A stretch of 64,000 bases of DNA from Actinostola sp. cb2023. Taxonomy: Eukaryota; Cnidaria; Anthozoa; Actiniaria; Actinostolidae. Every line of letters starts with the position of its first letter. The stretch's first letter is position 1. This document shows, piece by piece, positions 1 through 12,668 of the stretch. Location: NCBI GenBank assembly GCA_033675265.1, contig JAUJYZ010000509.1:186001-250000 (forward strand), given 5' to 3'. The notes below the pieces were generated by a model that searched no databases, was not told the origin of the DNA, and saw only the letters and a list, made by a program, of their open reading frames with translations. The translations under genes and the position numbers were made by a program.

Positions 1-2794
1 TTTTCAGGACCTTCATAAGATTGTGTCATTAATAATACTTTACTAAACAATGAAGCTGGCAGTATGCCCTGGGCATAAACCCTAATAATATGTGAGTGTT
101 GCAAAAATAAAATTGCAACCAAAACCAGATTATCAAAACTCTACCGAATTAAAATTGTTTGGTATATATATGTATTATCTACATTGTATGTAGTGTTTCA
201 AAGCTGACAACGAGGACTGGATGGGATACAAAATTGCAATAAAATTGCAGTCAGTGGCGAAGCCAGACACTGGACTGGAAATCCCTTCTAGTCCGAATTG
301 GAGGCGTTGGAACAACTTCTCATACTCAAACCACTTAATAATAATTATTGGAGAAATTCATTTTGCTAAAATTTACAGAATTTTCAAAAACTCCTTCACG
401 GTAGTGATTTCCTTTGTTTTGTCCTCATGAATTAATAATGAGTTTGAGAAACCTACAATGTACAGACTGAATTCACTGTCAGATTTTAATGCATAGATTG
501 TGACACTCCACCTTGAAGTTATTTTGCAGTTTTTCTATCTTGCTCTAATGCCAATATCTACATTTTTCTTGTGTTGATTGATCCATTTATAAATTGTAGA
601 TATGTTCAGATTGTGAAATGGATCTCTCTCAAAATTGGAATAGTGGATGTAGCGACGACCTATCTCTTTGTCAAATACTTTAAGTTGACCAATCCTCTTC
701 ACAAGCTCAGATAAGTCACACTCTGCTGAGGAATGAGAATGTTTTCCTGAACCAGAAATCTTCTCCAAATTCTTGTCCATTGACTGCATGATTGTTCTTG
801 CACCAAGCTCGGCATGACCAATACGGGATACAGCATTCTCTGTTAGGTTTGGACCAAGATTTTTAATTGCCTGCTTTAGATAGTTATTACTATGTTCTAC
901 ATCTAAATCCAGAGCCACGTTTTTGCCCACACCTCCACCATTATTAATTGATCTATTCCATGTAAACCTCTCCCTGTCCCTTGGGGAAAGAATGGCAAAG
1001 ACTAAAAAGAACTGATAAAGACATCCAAGTCCATACTTAAAGCTGTGCTGGTTATCTGCCTTGCAGTAAAGAAGCATGTTTTTATATTGTCTCAAGGTTC
1101 TTAGCCCATCTCCTTCTGAAGTGGCATCCAAAAAAAAAAAAAAAAAAAAGAGGCCATCTGTCATGAGAGCACAGTTATAATTAAATAGGTCATCTGTTTG
1201 CTCTTCTTTGTTTTCTACATCTGGCTTCTTTGATGAAGGACAGATAGAGACTGGTGGAGGAATGTAAGGTGGAGGCTGATGAGACATTTCATGGTTTTGT
1301 CTTCTTTTCCCATCATACTTAAAAGAGTGTCCACAGCCTTCATATCTACAAGGGAAACGCCCATCAGCAGTAAGAGTTTGGCTGTCAATGACTTCCTGTC
1401 GTCCTTGGGCAGTAATTACTTGGTCAATCATCTTACCTAGTGAATCTTCTCCAAATACAAATTTGTCTACAATCTGAGCAGCAGCTTTATGAAGAATTTC
1501 CACTTTTTGTAGCTTGGTGTAATCTGTCATAATATCTTCGGGGATTGAGAAATGTGATGGTTGGCTGTTCTTGCTTTCTAAACCAAGAACCTGCATTGCT
1601 GCTCCAATGACACGAGATTGTACAATAAGCACAAAAAAGTCTCTATCTGCCCGGTAATTAGCATGAGGGTCTTGTGTAACATTTCGGCGGTTAATAAGGG
1701 TTCTATCTGAATACATTGTACACTGATCACCATCTGTCTTTGGAGAGTAGAATCGGCGGTATATCAACTATAACAAAGCAAAATAAAAGTATGGGTCAAT
1801 GATATGAAATAAATAATAAATAAATAGTAATCTTTATTGAGGAAGCCAACTTCACTGAAGAGTGATTTACAGAGGGGTCCTCTAAATAAATAAATAAAAT
1901 AAATAAATTATTATTATTATAATGATTGTATGGGAATAGTTGTTTCACTGGCATAATTATATCAGTGGTTATAGATAATATATCTAGGTACATGTACATT
2001 CACTGAAGTAAGTTTGATTAATTTACATTGTTTATGTAGCTAATAATTAAATTACATTAATCAAGCAAAAATAGAATGATTGCAATAAACCCAGGAAGCA
2101 AATTTGAAGAGTCATGCCTCCAGTTGTCAAAAGCAAACAACTACCCCACAAAATGTATGGGATGTTATTACTACATTTAATATAACAATCTTATGTTACA
2201 GGTTTATTAGTATTACAATAATGTTACTATTTCTCAATAATATTTTTTTAAATAATTATTATTAAACTTACATCTAGTATTTTAACAGCTGCATGCCAGT
2301 CTCCAATTTGTAAAGTCATATCCTCTAAACGGTCCTCTGATGAATATCCATTAGAAACAGATGCAATCACATTTGTGGCCCTTTCTACTGTTAGCTGGTC
2401 CCCGGCAAACAGCTGCCCATCAAACTGATCCTCCCCCACTTTGGGTAGATAATTATGGAAATGATGTAAAATTGATAGCATGTCTTCATTGAGATTCTCG
2501 TTTTTGAATATAATACCCAGTGGGGTCTACAGATTAAAAGAAAAGATAAAAATTGTAAAATTAATCATACAAACAGTGAGAGATTTAGATATATAATAAT
2601 TATTTTATATTTTCTTGCTTTAAACAAACACTGACATTTTATCCCTCCTCTCCCCTTACATAATTATGTAGTGTTGCATTAATCTGCAGTAGTGTGATAG
2701 ATAATATGCAGTTAGTATGAAGTGATTAAGTCTGTATAGTAGTGTTTACTTAAAGTAAAAATATTTTATTTTAATTCTCACTGATTATAATTTA

Positions 2795-2950
2795 TGATCA
2801 AATAATAATAATAATAATAACTTTATTATAAATAACCTATGTTATTAACTATTTATTATAACCCATGTTATTAACTATTTATTATAACCTATGTTATTAA
2901 CTATTTATTATAACCTATGTTATTAACTATTTATTATAACCTATGTTATT
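2795..2950. repeat. 26-bp tandem repeat in DUF6589 intron
   Basis: About five copies of a unit containing CCTATGTTATTAACTATTTA, in the intron between 2526 and 2998. An AATAATAATAAT run precedes it. Ordinary intronic minisatellite. Confidence 0.8.
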
Positions 2951-3754
2951 ATAACTTAAATCATCTCCATGTTCTTTTACAATGAGATTACATGTACCTT
3001 TGTGGACTTGCTAGACATTTCCTTACTATATTTGTGAGGAATGTGTCGCACACATACATTCTTGAATGCAGAAAAGGCATCAAAGTGGTCTACCAGTATT
3101 CTTGATACAATCATAATGTAGTTCAACCTTTGCTTTCTTTGATCTTCCACACTTGGGAAGAACTGGATGTTAGGAATGTCAAGAACATCTTTCTGTGAAC
3201 ATTCAGAGGAAAGGTTGTTACCAGAGACTCTATTCTCAACCATAATGTGGTTGATCCAGTGCACATCTCTATTTTGATCTTTCATTGTCATATTTCTTCG
3301 TGACAAATGAAAGTCTATATTATCAAAGGCAATCAGAAAACCAGCATGAGTGTTCTTCTGTTGTTCATGCAATTCTCTGTTGGCCTGTATATAATCGGCT
3401 AGAAGAGATGATGATTTTTCATTTTCTGTTAGTTCATGTAAACACTGAACTTCTTTTTTTCCCCCTTCTATCTCTGTTATCTCACTGGTGATCCTCTCTC
3501 TTACTTCATGGAGACGTAAGTCATGAGATTGTCCTATTGTGTCCATCTTTGTCAAGGTACAATAGTTAGAGCAAGTAACTTTCAGCTTGCTAAGCCTTTT
3601 AAGTGTTGCCTAAATAAATAACAAATAAAAAAGAAGTTTCAGTTTATATTAATTAGTGTCTTCTAGATAATAGCACAGACTAATCCAAGGTATGGGTGGA
3701 CAGCAGACACACTATTCTGTTGCAATCGGCACAAAATAAATAAAAATGTGTGAG

Positions 3755-4240
3755 TGTGTGTGAATGGATGGATGGATGGATGACAAAGGGATGAATGAAG
3801 GGATGAATGGAAAATGAAGGTGTGCGAGTGAATGGATGGATAATTAATGAATGGACAAATGAATGTGTGTGAGTGGATGGATGGATAATGAATGGATGGA
3901 TGGATAATGAATGGATGGATGGATAATTAATTAATTAATGGATGGATGGATAATGTGTGTGTGAGTGAGTGGATGGATGGATGGATGGATAATGGATGGA
4001 TGGATGGATAATATTAATGGATGGATGATGAATGTGTGTGTGAGTGATGAGTGGATGGATGGATAATGAATGGATGGATAATTAATTAATGGACGAATGA
4101 ATGTGTGTGTGTGAGTAATTAATGTGTGTGTGAATAATTAATTATGGATGGATGGATAAAATGGATGGATGATGAATGTGTGTGTGAGTGAGTGGATGGA
4201 TGGATGGATGATGAATGAGTGGATGATGAATGAATCAATT
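3755..4240. repeat. (GGAT)n / (TG)n microsatellite tract
   Basis: About 480 bases of GGATGGAT runs broken by TGTGTG and AATTAATT blocks. It fills most of the intron between DUF6589 exons at 3609 and 4256. No coding potential. Confidence 0.9.
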
Positions 4241-5069
4241 TAATTGTTGACATACCTCCATTGACCCTGTTTTAATTAGAATTCCAAGAACACTTGCTGT
4301 CGCACTCATGTGGCTGTTCCGTTCCTTCAAAAGAATGGATCCTGCGATTGCTACACTTGGAAGCCAGCTTGCTTTCGTGTCCCTTCGTGAGCAGCAAGTG
4401 AGAAGGAATGAATAGAATACAGGTGCTCTCTCTCCCCATTCTGCACACAACGATTTCATGTCATAATTAATGAGATCTTCTTTGGAACTCTTCCTTAAGA
4501 GTGTGGGGTTTCTCTCTTTGAACAAAGATCGTTCACTTCAGTAGAGACAACACGAAGTACTTGTGTAAGGACTTCCGTCCTTATTTCTTTGCATTTCAAG
4601 ATTGCCTTCGCAATTCTCGAAGGTGGTCCATGGATTATAGTCTTTCCAAGTGCCTCAAATTCCGATGACAAGGTTTTGTTAACGGTTTTGCTTGGATATT
4701 CTACTGTTAGTTTCACCTTTCCTTGATTCTGTTGCGGATCTTTTGACTGTAAGCTTACTTGTTTTGTTTTTGGTGTGGAAGACACAATCTGACAAGATCT
4801 TGACCAGACAGGAAAGGCGGTCGACAGAAGTTGAAAATAATTATTGAAGCAGTACTGTGGTCTTGTAATAGGACTAAGGGCAACCACTGATGAGGATAAT
4901 GTAGAATAATTACAAGTGTTCCGATTGTCCTGAATGGCTTCAGAAGTGAAGTCCAGGGATTTTACAGATGTTGCCTTTGTTGGTTGCTTTTTTATCGCCG
5001 GCGCCGGTTCTTCGTCCGATCGTTGAAGCCTCTTGACTCGCCGTTGATCGTGCACCAAATAAAGAGCCT

Positions 5070-5073
5070 TTAA
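5070..5073. other. Left TTAA target-site duplication of element A
   Basis: TTAA here and at 16228-16231 flank the mirrored ends of element A. The same mirrored sequence (GACTGTGTTTGGGATAGG) starts immediately inside both. Collapsing the two TTAA to one restores an open DUF6589 exon. Confidence 0.85.
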
Positions 5074-6511
5074 GACTGTGTTTGGGATAGGACCAGGCAG
5101 GTGTGCTACATGCCATCTCACCGATTTCCACGAAACTTGGCACAGTGAAAGGGTTCATCCCAAAACTCAAATAGCTAAAAGGGCTTAGAATTTGGATATA
5201 TTCCGGGGGGACTAGACCACCCCCCCTGGTTTTGGGGCTGAAATCTCAAATTTCCACCCAGAAAAGGTAGAGAAGTACAAAGCTCTCCTGCTCGCAAACG
5301 CCAGCGGATTTTATTGTCCCTTTGCAAGAGCAATTGTACATCCTTCCTAAGTTCACAACAGAAAGTTTGAGTCATGTGAATGATTTCTTGTCAATCATCC
5401 TAAGTTAATGATTAACGAGGTAATTGGCTAATTTCAAAAATGCTAAAATTAAGGGTATTTGAAGCCAAATATCTCCAATGCGCATCCTTACATTGAAAGG
5501 CTAATACTGTCACAGTAAAGAACTACCCTTGGGCAACAAAAATCAAGAAAAACATTTTTGGGCTCTGAAATATTTTTTGCACAAGCACCGTTCAAAGTAT
5601 GAATATAACAAAGGCGATTTTGACTGATGTGGTTCCTTCAACGAAGGCAAAACAAACGATTGTAGGTTTGTACACGTATTTACCTTGTGCGATTCCTAAA
5701 TATATAACTCGTTAACTCTACTGAAGACTCAAGAGGCCAAGGATTTCAGAATTTGACGTTGAATCTGTGAGAAATCCGAAGCCAAAACATTGTATGGAGC
5801 ACTGAATGGCATCAAGAAAACGATCGATATTCCCAATAGAACTCAAGCGAAAAGAACAAAACTAAGGAATACAGCACAGTATACTCACATGATTCCTTGT
5901 TTTATTTATTTTGTTCTTGAGCTCGAAACCATCGTTTGTTGACATATTGAATGTTGATCGTAGCGATTACATAATAACATACGCGATTCAACAGGGCAAT
6001 TTCGCTCTAAATAGTCTCTATTATCCATTATTTGACACGATTCCAAGATATATCAGGATAAAAGGATATTGTTAATTTTCCTTTTTGAAGAACTATCGCT
6101 CAAACGGCTCCCAAAATGAATTTTATCCTGCGAAGCAACATGACATTTGGCGCCAAAATGTGAGCCTTCACTATCGTGGCCAGCGGATACACAGGGATCC
6201 CGACTAAGGTTTTGTGTCATCACGGCAGTTTAAGGGTGTCTCAAAGTAGGTTTTACTGACCACACTTCCACTTTTCATTCGGCACATTGATAGACTTATC
6301 CTAGACCGATCAAAACGACCTTGGCAACGATAAAAAATATTGTTGAAATCAGTTTTTCTAAAATTTCTCAAGATTTCGATGATCTCTAGACAAGCGATTA
6401 TATGCGTGATAAACTGCATACTAAGGCAAAGCAGCTGAGACAGCATTCACACTGTTTGATCAGAGCAATTTTGAATATAATTCGCATAAAGTTATTTATG
6501 CGAATTATTCA
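5074..6511 (+). repeat. Left terminal inverted repeat of element A
   Basis: Mirrors 9298-9575 joined to 15036-16227. Similarity is high along the stretches compared by eye, with a few base changes and one indel. ORFs within it do not resemble known proteins. Confidence 0.8.
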
Positions 6512-6579
6512 AAAAGATTTTTTATTTAAAATGTATAGTTGCATGAGTTTGACCTTGATGGTATAGTTTCCTTGGAAGA

Positions 6580-8190
6580 TGACATATATAGGGGTGCCTG
6601 ACATATAGGCGCGATGGGGAGGGGTGCTAATCAAACAACGTTTGCCTGACATATAGGGGCGCCTGACAAATAGGTGCGATGGGGAGGGAAGGAGAGGTAA
6701 TCAGGCAACGTTGATTTCCACCCCTCTCCTCCCTATCGCCCCTATATATCAGGCGCCCCTACATATCAGGTAACGTAGTTCGTGGTAACGTAGTTTGATG
6801 ACCACCCCTCCCCATCGCCCCTATTTGTCAGGTAACATGGTTTGTTTACCACCCCTCCCCATCGCCCCTATTTGTCAGGCGCCCCTATATGTCAGGTAAC
6901 GTAGTTTGATGACCACCTCTCTCCTCCCCATCGCCCCTGGCAGGTGCCCCTATATGTCAGGTAACGTAGTTTGAGTACCACCCCTCCCCTCCCCATCGCC
7001 CCTATTTGTCAGGCGCCCCTATATGTCAGGTAGCGTAGTTTTATTTCCACCCTTCCCCATTGCCCCTATATGTCAGGTAGCGTAGTTTGATGACCACCCC
7101 TCTCCTCCCCATCGCCCCTATATGTCAGGTGCCCCTATATGTCAGGTAACGTAGTTTGATTTCCACCCTTCTCCATTGCCCCTATATGTCAGGTAACGTA
7201 GTTTGATGACCACCCCTCTCCTCCTCATCGCCCCTATATGTCAGGTGCCCCCTATATGTCAGGTAACGTAGTTTGATGACCACCCCTCCCCTTCCCATCG
7301 CCCCTATATGTCAGGTGCCCCTATATGTCAGGTAAAGTAGTTTGATTACCACCCCTCTCCTCTCCATCGCCCCTATATGTCAGGTGACGTAGTTTGATTA
7401 CCACCCCTCTCCTCTCCATCGCCCCTATATGTCAGGTGCCCCTATATGTCAGGTGACGTAGTTTGATTACCAACCCCTCTCCTCTCCATCGCCCCTATAT
7501 GTCAGGTGCCCCTATATGTCAGGCAACGTAGTTTGAGTTAAACCCCTCCCCTCCCCTTCTCCCCTATATGTCAGACGCCCCTATATGTCAGGCAACATAG
7601 CTTGATGACCACCCCTCTCCTCCCCATCGCACCTATTTGTCAGGCGCCCCTATATGTAAGGTAACGCAGTTTGAGTTACCACCCTTCCCCATCGCCCCTA
7701 TATTGTAAGGCAATGTAGTTTGATTTCCACCCCTCCCCTCCCCATCGCCCCTATATGTCAGGTGCCCCTATGTGTCAGGCAACATAGCTTGATTACCACC
7801 TCTCCCCTTCCTATCGCCCCTATTTGTCAGGTAACGTAGTTTTATTACCACCCCTCCCCTCCCTATCGCCTCTATATGTCATGCGATCGACCCTATGTGT
7901 CAGGCAACATAGTTTGATTACCACCCGTCCCCTCCCCATCGCCCCTATGTGTCAGGTAACATAGTTTGATGACCACCCCTCCCCATCGCCCCCCTATATG
8001 ACAGGTGCCCCTAAATGTCAGGTAACATAGTTTGATGAACACCCCTCCCCATCGCCCCTCTATATGTCTGGCGACCCTATATTTCAGGCAACAATGTTCG
8101 TTACCACCCTTCTCCTCCCCATCGCCATACCCTCTCCTCCCCATCGCCCCTATATATGTCAGGCACCCCTATATATGTCAGGTATAAATG
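6580..8190. repeat. GC-richer minisatellite core of element A
   Basis: Irregular tandem array whose unit combines CCCCTATATGTCAGGTAACG, TAGTTTGATGACCACCCCT and CCCCATCGCC. Copies vary (Atatatg / Atttgtc, single or double 'tatgtcagg' blocks), giving periods of roughly 40-85 bases. The first 130 bases are in the opposite orientation to the rest. Overlapping ORFs on both strands are repeat products, not genes. Confidence 0.85.
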
Positions 8191-9297
8191 CTACAAGCCC
8201 CACTAAGTCAAACACTATGATCAATGCCATCGCATCGCTCTCTTCCAAGGAGGCCATACTCATGCAACTATACATTTGCATCGGAAAAGATTTGCCTACA
8301 AATTGGAACATTTGGTCTTTTCGGCCCTAGCCCCTGCGAATCCCTTCGAATTCTTATTCTTCTTTTTTTCCTGTCAGTTTCTGATTGTTTTTCACTTCGG
8401 TATATTAATATTATATATATAATATGCAATATGTACTTCAGTTTAATTTATATTTTCGCTTGACCCCCTCCCCTCCCCCTCCACGAAATCCCCAAATCAG
8501 TCATAGATTATTGCTTTTATAATTTCATGCCGTGATTAGATCTGATTAATACATCGACATATATAACACTTACTTGATACATTAATTGTGAATGGAAAAA
8601 GGGTTCACTACTGCTTTGCATTGAGTACTTCCACCCGCTATCAGTTCCCTCAGATTCATCAGTTTTGTTTGTGCAACGGCGAAGGCACAAGCTGTTATCA
8701 ATAGTCATACTAACAACACCAGAGAAGCCTGACACATCATATTTTTGAATGCCCAGCGGTTTACATCGAGTCAAAATAATACAATGATCAATAGATATAA
8801 ATACTAGGAAGAGCTTCGAGGCTGTTGTGTATATACTCTGTATGGGACTCTATAAAAACTGGCCGAAATACGGTGCGAAAATTTTACGGACTAACATGTA
8901 TTTGGTATCAAAATGTCCATAAAAGCGCGGGCTATGCTAATCCGTAGTTAATTTCGTGACTAGGCCTGTGTAGTTTCAATAAAAGCTATTTATGTGGGCT
9001 GACAGGCCAGTTTGAGGTCATGTCACGCCAATTCTCTTGTAAGGTAGACCCATTCAACTAAAAAAATACGGTACTTTTTTGCATCGAATTTCAATTATAA
9101 CCAAATAATATGGTCCACGAAAGATCAAAAAAACTAAATCCGTCGTTAACTTTTTAGTTATATGCATTTATACGAGGAAAATTGCAAAAAACCTTGAATT
9201 TGAGTCCATGTTTGTATGTACTAGAATGTGGGGGCGTGCCAGAGAAATTCTAGCTGACTACTTGTGACAAATCTTTCCCGATGAATAAAAATTCAAA
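8191..9297. other. Non-coding right interior of element A
   Basis: About 1.1 kb with no convincing gene. A minus-strand stretch at about 8576-8770 is open and ends at a good splice donor (CAA then GTAAGTG), so it may be a captured exon fragment, but I recognise no domain. The rest is AT-rich with no motif I can name. Confidence 0.5.
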
Positions 9298-9581
9298 CTT
9301 TTTTGAATAATTCGCATAAATAATGTTTATGCGAATTATATTCAAAATCGCTCTGATCAAACAGTGTGAATGCTGTCTCAGCCGCTTTGCCTTAGTATGT
9401 AGTTTATCACGCATATAATTGCTTGTATAGAGATCATCGAAATCTTGAGAAATTTTAGAAAAACTGATTTCAACAATCTCAGTTTTATCGTTGCCAAGGT
9501 CGTTTTGATCGGTCTAGGATAAGTCTATCAATGTGCCGAATGAAAAGTGGAAGTGTGGTCAGTAAAACCTACTTTGAGACA
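9298..9581 (-). repeat. Right terminal inverted repeat of element A, inner segment
   Basis: Mirror of about 6236-6511, including the AATTCGCATAAA hairpin. It stops at the Polinton insertion; the repeat resumes at 15036. The last six bases (GAGACA, 9576-9581) are the Polinton target duplication. Confidence 0.85.
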
Positions 9582-10604
9582 AGTAGATATGAAATGGGGG
9601 TTCTGGAACACGGGCGCTCCGGAGCAACCGGAGCAGACACGGGCGCTCCGGTGCAACCGGTACAAATCCCCTAGGAGGTGACGTCATGCCGGTACGGAGC
9701 CCGGTGCCATTGGAGCCTATTGTTCGGAAGTATACCTTTTGTTGACAATCTATTTATAGTCACCAACTCGAGGATATAATATTATTTTTATTTATTTATA
9801 ATAATTATTATGTTTCTTGTTCTGAAGAAACCTATTGTTTTTGGTTGACTCCATCTTTTGTGTCGTAATTTCCGGTACGGACAGCCTATTGTTTTCTAAA
9901 GATCTTTTGTTTACACACGTGTCTATTTTAGAACGACCGTTTGGTCTTTCGCTGACGTTTTTGTTTTTCCCGATTGTTTTTTTTCCCCTGCGTTCCAATG
10001 TTATTATTCTAATTACTAAAAAAGTTTTAACTTTAAAAAAAAGGGATAAAAGATCAAATATGACTAAAATAATATATTACCCGAAGCATTTGTTCCGTCC
10101 GGCTGAAGTTCGTGACACATGCAAACAAGTGACGTCATCGAAGGTCTTATTACGCTCTGTTGATCTTTTATTGTTTAGTGGTTTGTTAACCCGCTTTGAA
10201 TATGAATACTAATTTGGTACAATTAGAAAACTTCCGAAAGAAGTGGCCCACCAACTACCCTATTTGTCAGTTGGGTAAGTGAAAGTTTTACTCCGGTAGT
10301 GTTTTCAACATGTAACTATTGTATATAGATATCAGTCAAGCACCTCTCATTTTATCGATTAGAATTTGAATAGCGCTGATGCAAGACAACGTAAACACTA
10401 GGTTTTTCGACAATTTTATTTAATGTTTTACATGGTTTTACATTATTCTTAATACTTCTGCCAGTTAGGTATTGATTTAATCACGGCTCTTAATCGTTCT
10501 GAACGTCGAGGAGGTGTCACTACATCGTCGTATTTATGGGCATCCCGATAAGGTATCCACTTGATGGGTTTTTCTTTACTTGGTGGGGGAGTGGGTGGAA
10601 ATAT
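9582..10604 (+). repeat. Polinton left terminal inverted repeat (1023 bp)
   Basis: Mirror of 14013-15035, of exactly equal length. Only one mismatch was seen in the roughly 400 bases compared closely (T/G near 9860 versus 14757). It includes a 29-bp direct repeat with GGGCGCTCCGG near 9613-9660, and its inner 155 bases encode the tail of the ATPase. Confidence 0.9.
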
Positions 10605-11806
10605 GGGTGGACCAGATGGAGTGTTTGGTGTGTTGAACAAGGAGGTTGGTTGCCCCATTTCTGAATGGGTTCTTATTGGAGTAGAAGGAACCTCAACTGA
10701 AGTCGATGGTCTCGAAGTAGATGGTATTCTAATTTTAGAGGTTAGGCGTTGTAACATGGAAGGTGGTTTAGATGTCACAAAACCACTATCACGAGTTAGA
10801 CTTGTTGAAGGAACATTCTCTGGAGTTGTAAAAGCCGGCAGATGACTTTCATCAGCCATCGGTGGTAGGACTGCTTCTTGCCTGGGTCTGACCACCACAC
10901 TGTTTGGTAGTTGTTGTTCGAGGTGGAGGTAGCGATTAAACAGTGTAGTGTATTCTTTCACTTTCACCTCTGGAGGAACACTGGGGTCTTTTAAAATGTG
11001 GTCCATCTGCTCTTCTAGATTCTGCATGGCTTTTAAGAGGGGTGACTGTAAGTACCCTTGACGTTGAAAAAAGTTACCGATGGTCTTCATCGCATCCAAT
11101 TGACCCCCAGTCTGTGGGGGATCGTTGGGAAGAACATTAGTACGCAGTCGACACTCCTCTGGAGTGTTGGGTTTGAGATCAACAAAGAGGTAGCCGTAAG
11201 GCCTCTGGACGGCAGCTTCATACTTATGAAGAAACTGATCGGTCTTGCCAGGGTACATCTGTTTTCCCAACGTTGTTATTTGTAGTTTATCTCTTGGGTT
11301 TTTAAACAGAACTAGGTACGCGGCATTCAGACTCAACGTGCGCATGATTTTGCCTTGAAAGTAAACATTCTGACAAAGGAAAATGACACTGAGGTTTCGG
11401 TGGTGGGATCCCTTGGTAAATAAATTCAAGACCTTTGGTCGTTAGAGGTCTCGGCCATTTGGTCGTCAATGACTATCAGATTGTTGACTTTGGGGTCAAA
11501 ATACGAATCCTCGTCCAGGTCGTGAGGGATGCCTTTGACAAAGTCGATCCCTGGTAGAGTCTGCTGCAGTTGCTCATAGGCCGGTTGCCATTGTGAATAG
11601 CTCCATACAATACGGTCAGTGGGAGGTTGAATGACTCTACTTGCATGTTGAAGCAAGTTCTGAACCCAGACCGTTTTTCCAGACCCAGTCATTCCCGCCA
11701 CGATAGCCGTGAAGGGGTGGAGTAACTGAAAACGGTCACACTTTATGTCTTCAACATTTTGAGTCCTGGCGGGGTAGGGAGTGAACCGCTGACCGCTCTT
11801 TTGCAT
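10449..11806 (-). pseudogene. Polinton/adintovirus A32/FtsK-like packaging ATPase, frameshifted
   Basis: First part (11426-11806) has Walker A GMTGSGKT at about residues 38-45 and Walker B NLIVIDD near residue 110, with the 'HPFTAIVAG' lead-in typical of this family. Second part (10449-11429) carries the continuing conserved region (KGSHHRN, FKNPRDK, QMYPGK, PYGYLFVDLKP) and a proline/serine-rich tail. The two are in different frames and meet at 11426-11430; one base seems to be missing there, just after Walker B. The family pumps DNA into the capsid. The tail runs into the left inverted repeat, so its last 50 codons exist twice in the element. Unlikely to be functional as it stands. Confidence 0.85.
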
Positions 11807-12025
11807 TTGTTCTTGACCAATCTAATACTTTCGCTGCAAATTGTCCAACTTATGAGTTCGACTTAAATGGGTGTATAAATTCTTTTGTGACTTTCCGCAA
11901 ATAGGACAGATCCGTACCATCTTGCGTCTTCTGAAGAATGAGACCGTTTCTTAAAGGGATCGCTCTTTATACGAATTTGACAATGTTGGCTAGTCTCAAG
12001 CTAGTAGTCTACATGTGTACATCTA

Positions 12026-12595
12026 GTGTAGAATCTAGTGTAGAATCTAGTATAGAATCTAGTGTAGAATCTAGTGTAGAATCTAGTATAGATTCTAGTG
12101 TAGAATCTAGTGTAGAATCTGGTGTAGAATCTAGTATAGAATCTAGTATAGACTCTAGTGTAGAATCTAGTGTAGAATCTAGTGTAGAATCTAGTGTAGA
12201 ATCTAGTATAGAATCTAGTGTAGAATCTAGTGTAGAATCTAGTATAGATTCTAGTGTAGAATCTAGTGTAGAATCTAGTGTAGATTGTAAATCTAGTGTA
12301 GAATCTATAGCTAGTGTAGAATCTAGTGTAGAATCTAGTATAGATTCTAGTGTAGAATCTAGTGTAGAATCTAGTGTAGATTGTAAATCTAGTGTAGAAT
12401 CTATAGCTAGTGTAGAATCTAGTGTAGAATCTAGTGTAGATTGTAAATCTAGTGTAGAATCTATAGCTAGTATAGAATCTAGTGTAGAACTAGTAGTAGT
12501 ATAGAATCTAGTGTAGAATCTAGTGTAGAATCTAGTGTAGAATCTAGTATAGATTCTAGTGTAGAATCTAGTGTAGAATCTAGTCTAGGCCTAGT
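12026..12595. repeat. 12-bp tandem repeat (AGAATCTAGTGT)n
   Basis: About 45 copies of a 12-base unit (AGAATCTAGTGT/A), with a few larger units that add TTGTAAATCTAG. It lies between the divergent ATPase and plus-strand genes of the Polinton. The repeat happens to be open in frame and yields Ser-Ser-Val-Glu runs; no evidence that it is translated. Confidence 0.9.
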
Positions 12596-12668
12596 TCTGG
12601 GTTGATGTAATAAATAGCATAGTGTCTCTAAATAAGGATCATTTGAGCAATTCTTCCATAGAGACAAC

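Larger units (their letters stand above)
535..5069 (-). pseudogene. DUF6589-domain protein, main body (5' end split off by transposon)
   Basis: Reads right to left as four exon blocks with GT-AG borders: 4256-5069 (rest of exon 1), 2998-3609, 2272-2526 and 535-1767. The last exon holds a C2H2-like finger (CRYEGCGHSF...H...H) and the typical DUF6589 carboxy half with the conserved EGDG and a 'LDVEHSNNYLK' region; the second has 'RHIPHKYSKEM', also typical. The family is common in sponges and cnidarians; its role is unknown, and a transposase origin has been suggested. The first exon starts abruptly at a TTAA where element A is inserted; its missing start lies at 16232-16486 in the same frame. 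A further frame change lies in a GA-rich spot near 4513-4521, where the two overlapping frames meet. A run of about 19 A at 1131-1149 gives a poly-Phe stretch. The family call is strong; function unknown. Confidence 0.8.

Noticed and set aside
6580..8190. CRISPR-like repeat array
   Set aside because: Units vary in length and sequence with no unique spacers; animal genome context. An ordinary minisatellite.
7893..8463. Short ORFs on both strands in the element A core
   Set aside because: They lie in or at the edge of the minisatellite and have no protein-like features.
9792..10212. ORFs of 68 and 125 codons in the Polinton ends (also 14405-14825)
   Set aside because: They overlap on opposite strands within the inverted repeat and show no known domain; near-identity of the copies is due to the repeat itself.
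11938..12504. 188-codon ORF of Ser-Ser-Val-Glu repeats
   Set aside because: Entirely the product of the 12-base tandem repeat, which stays open in several frames.
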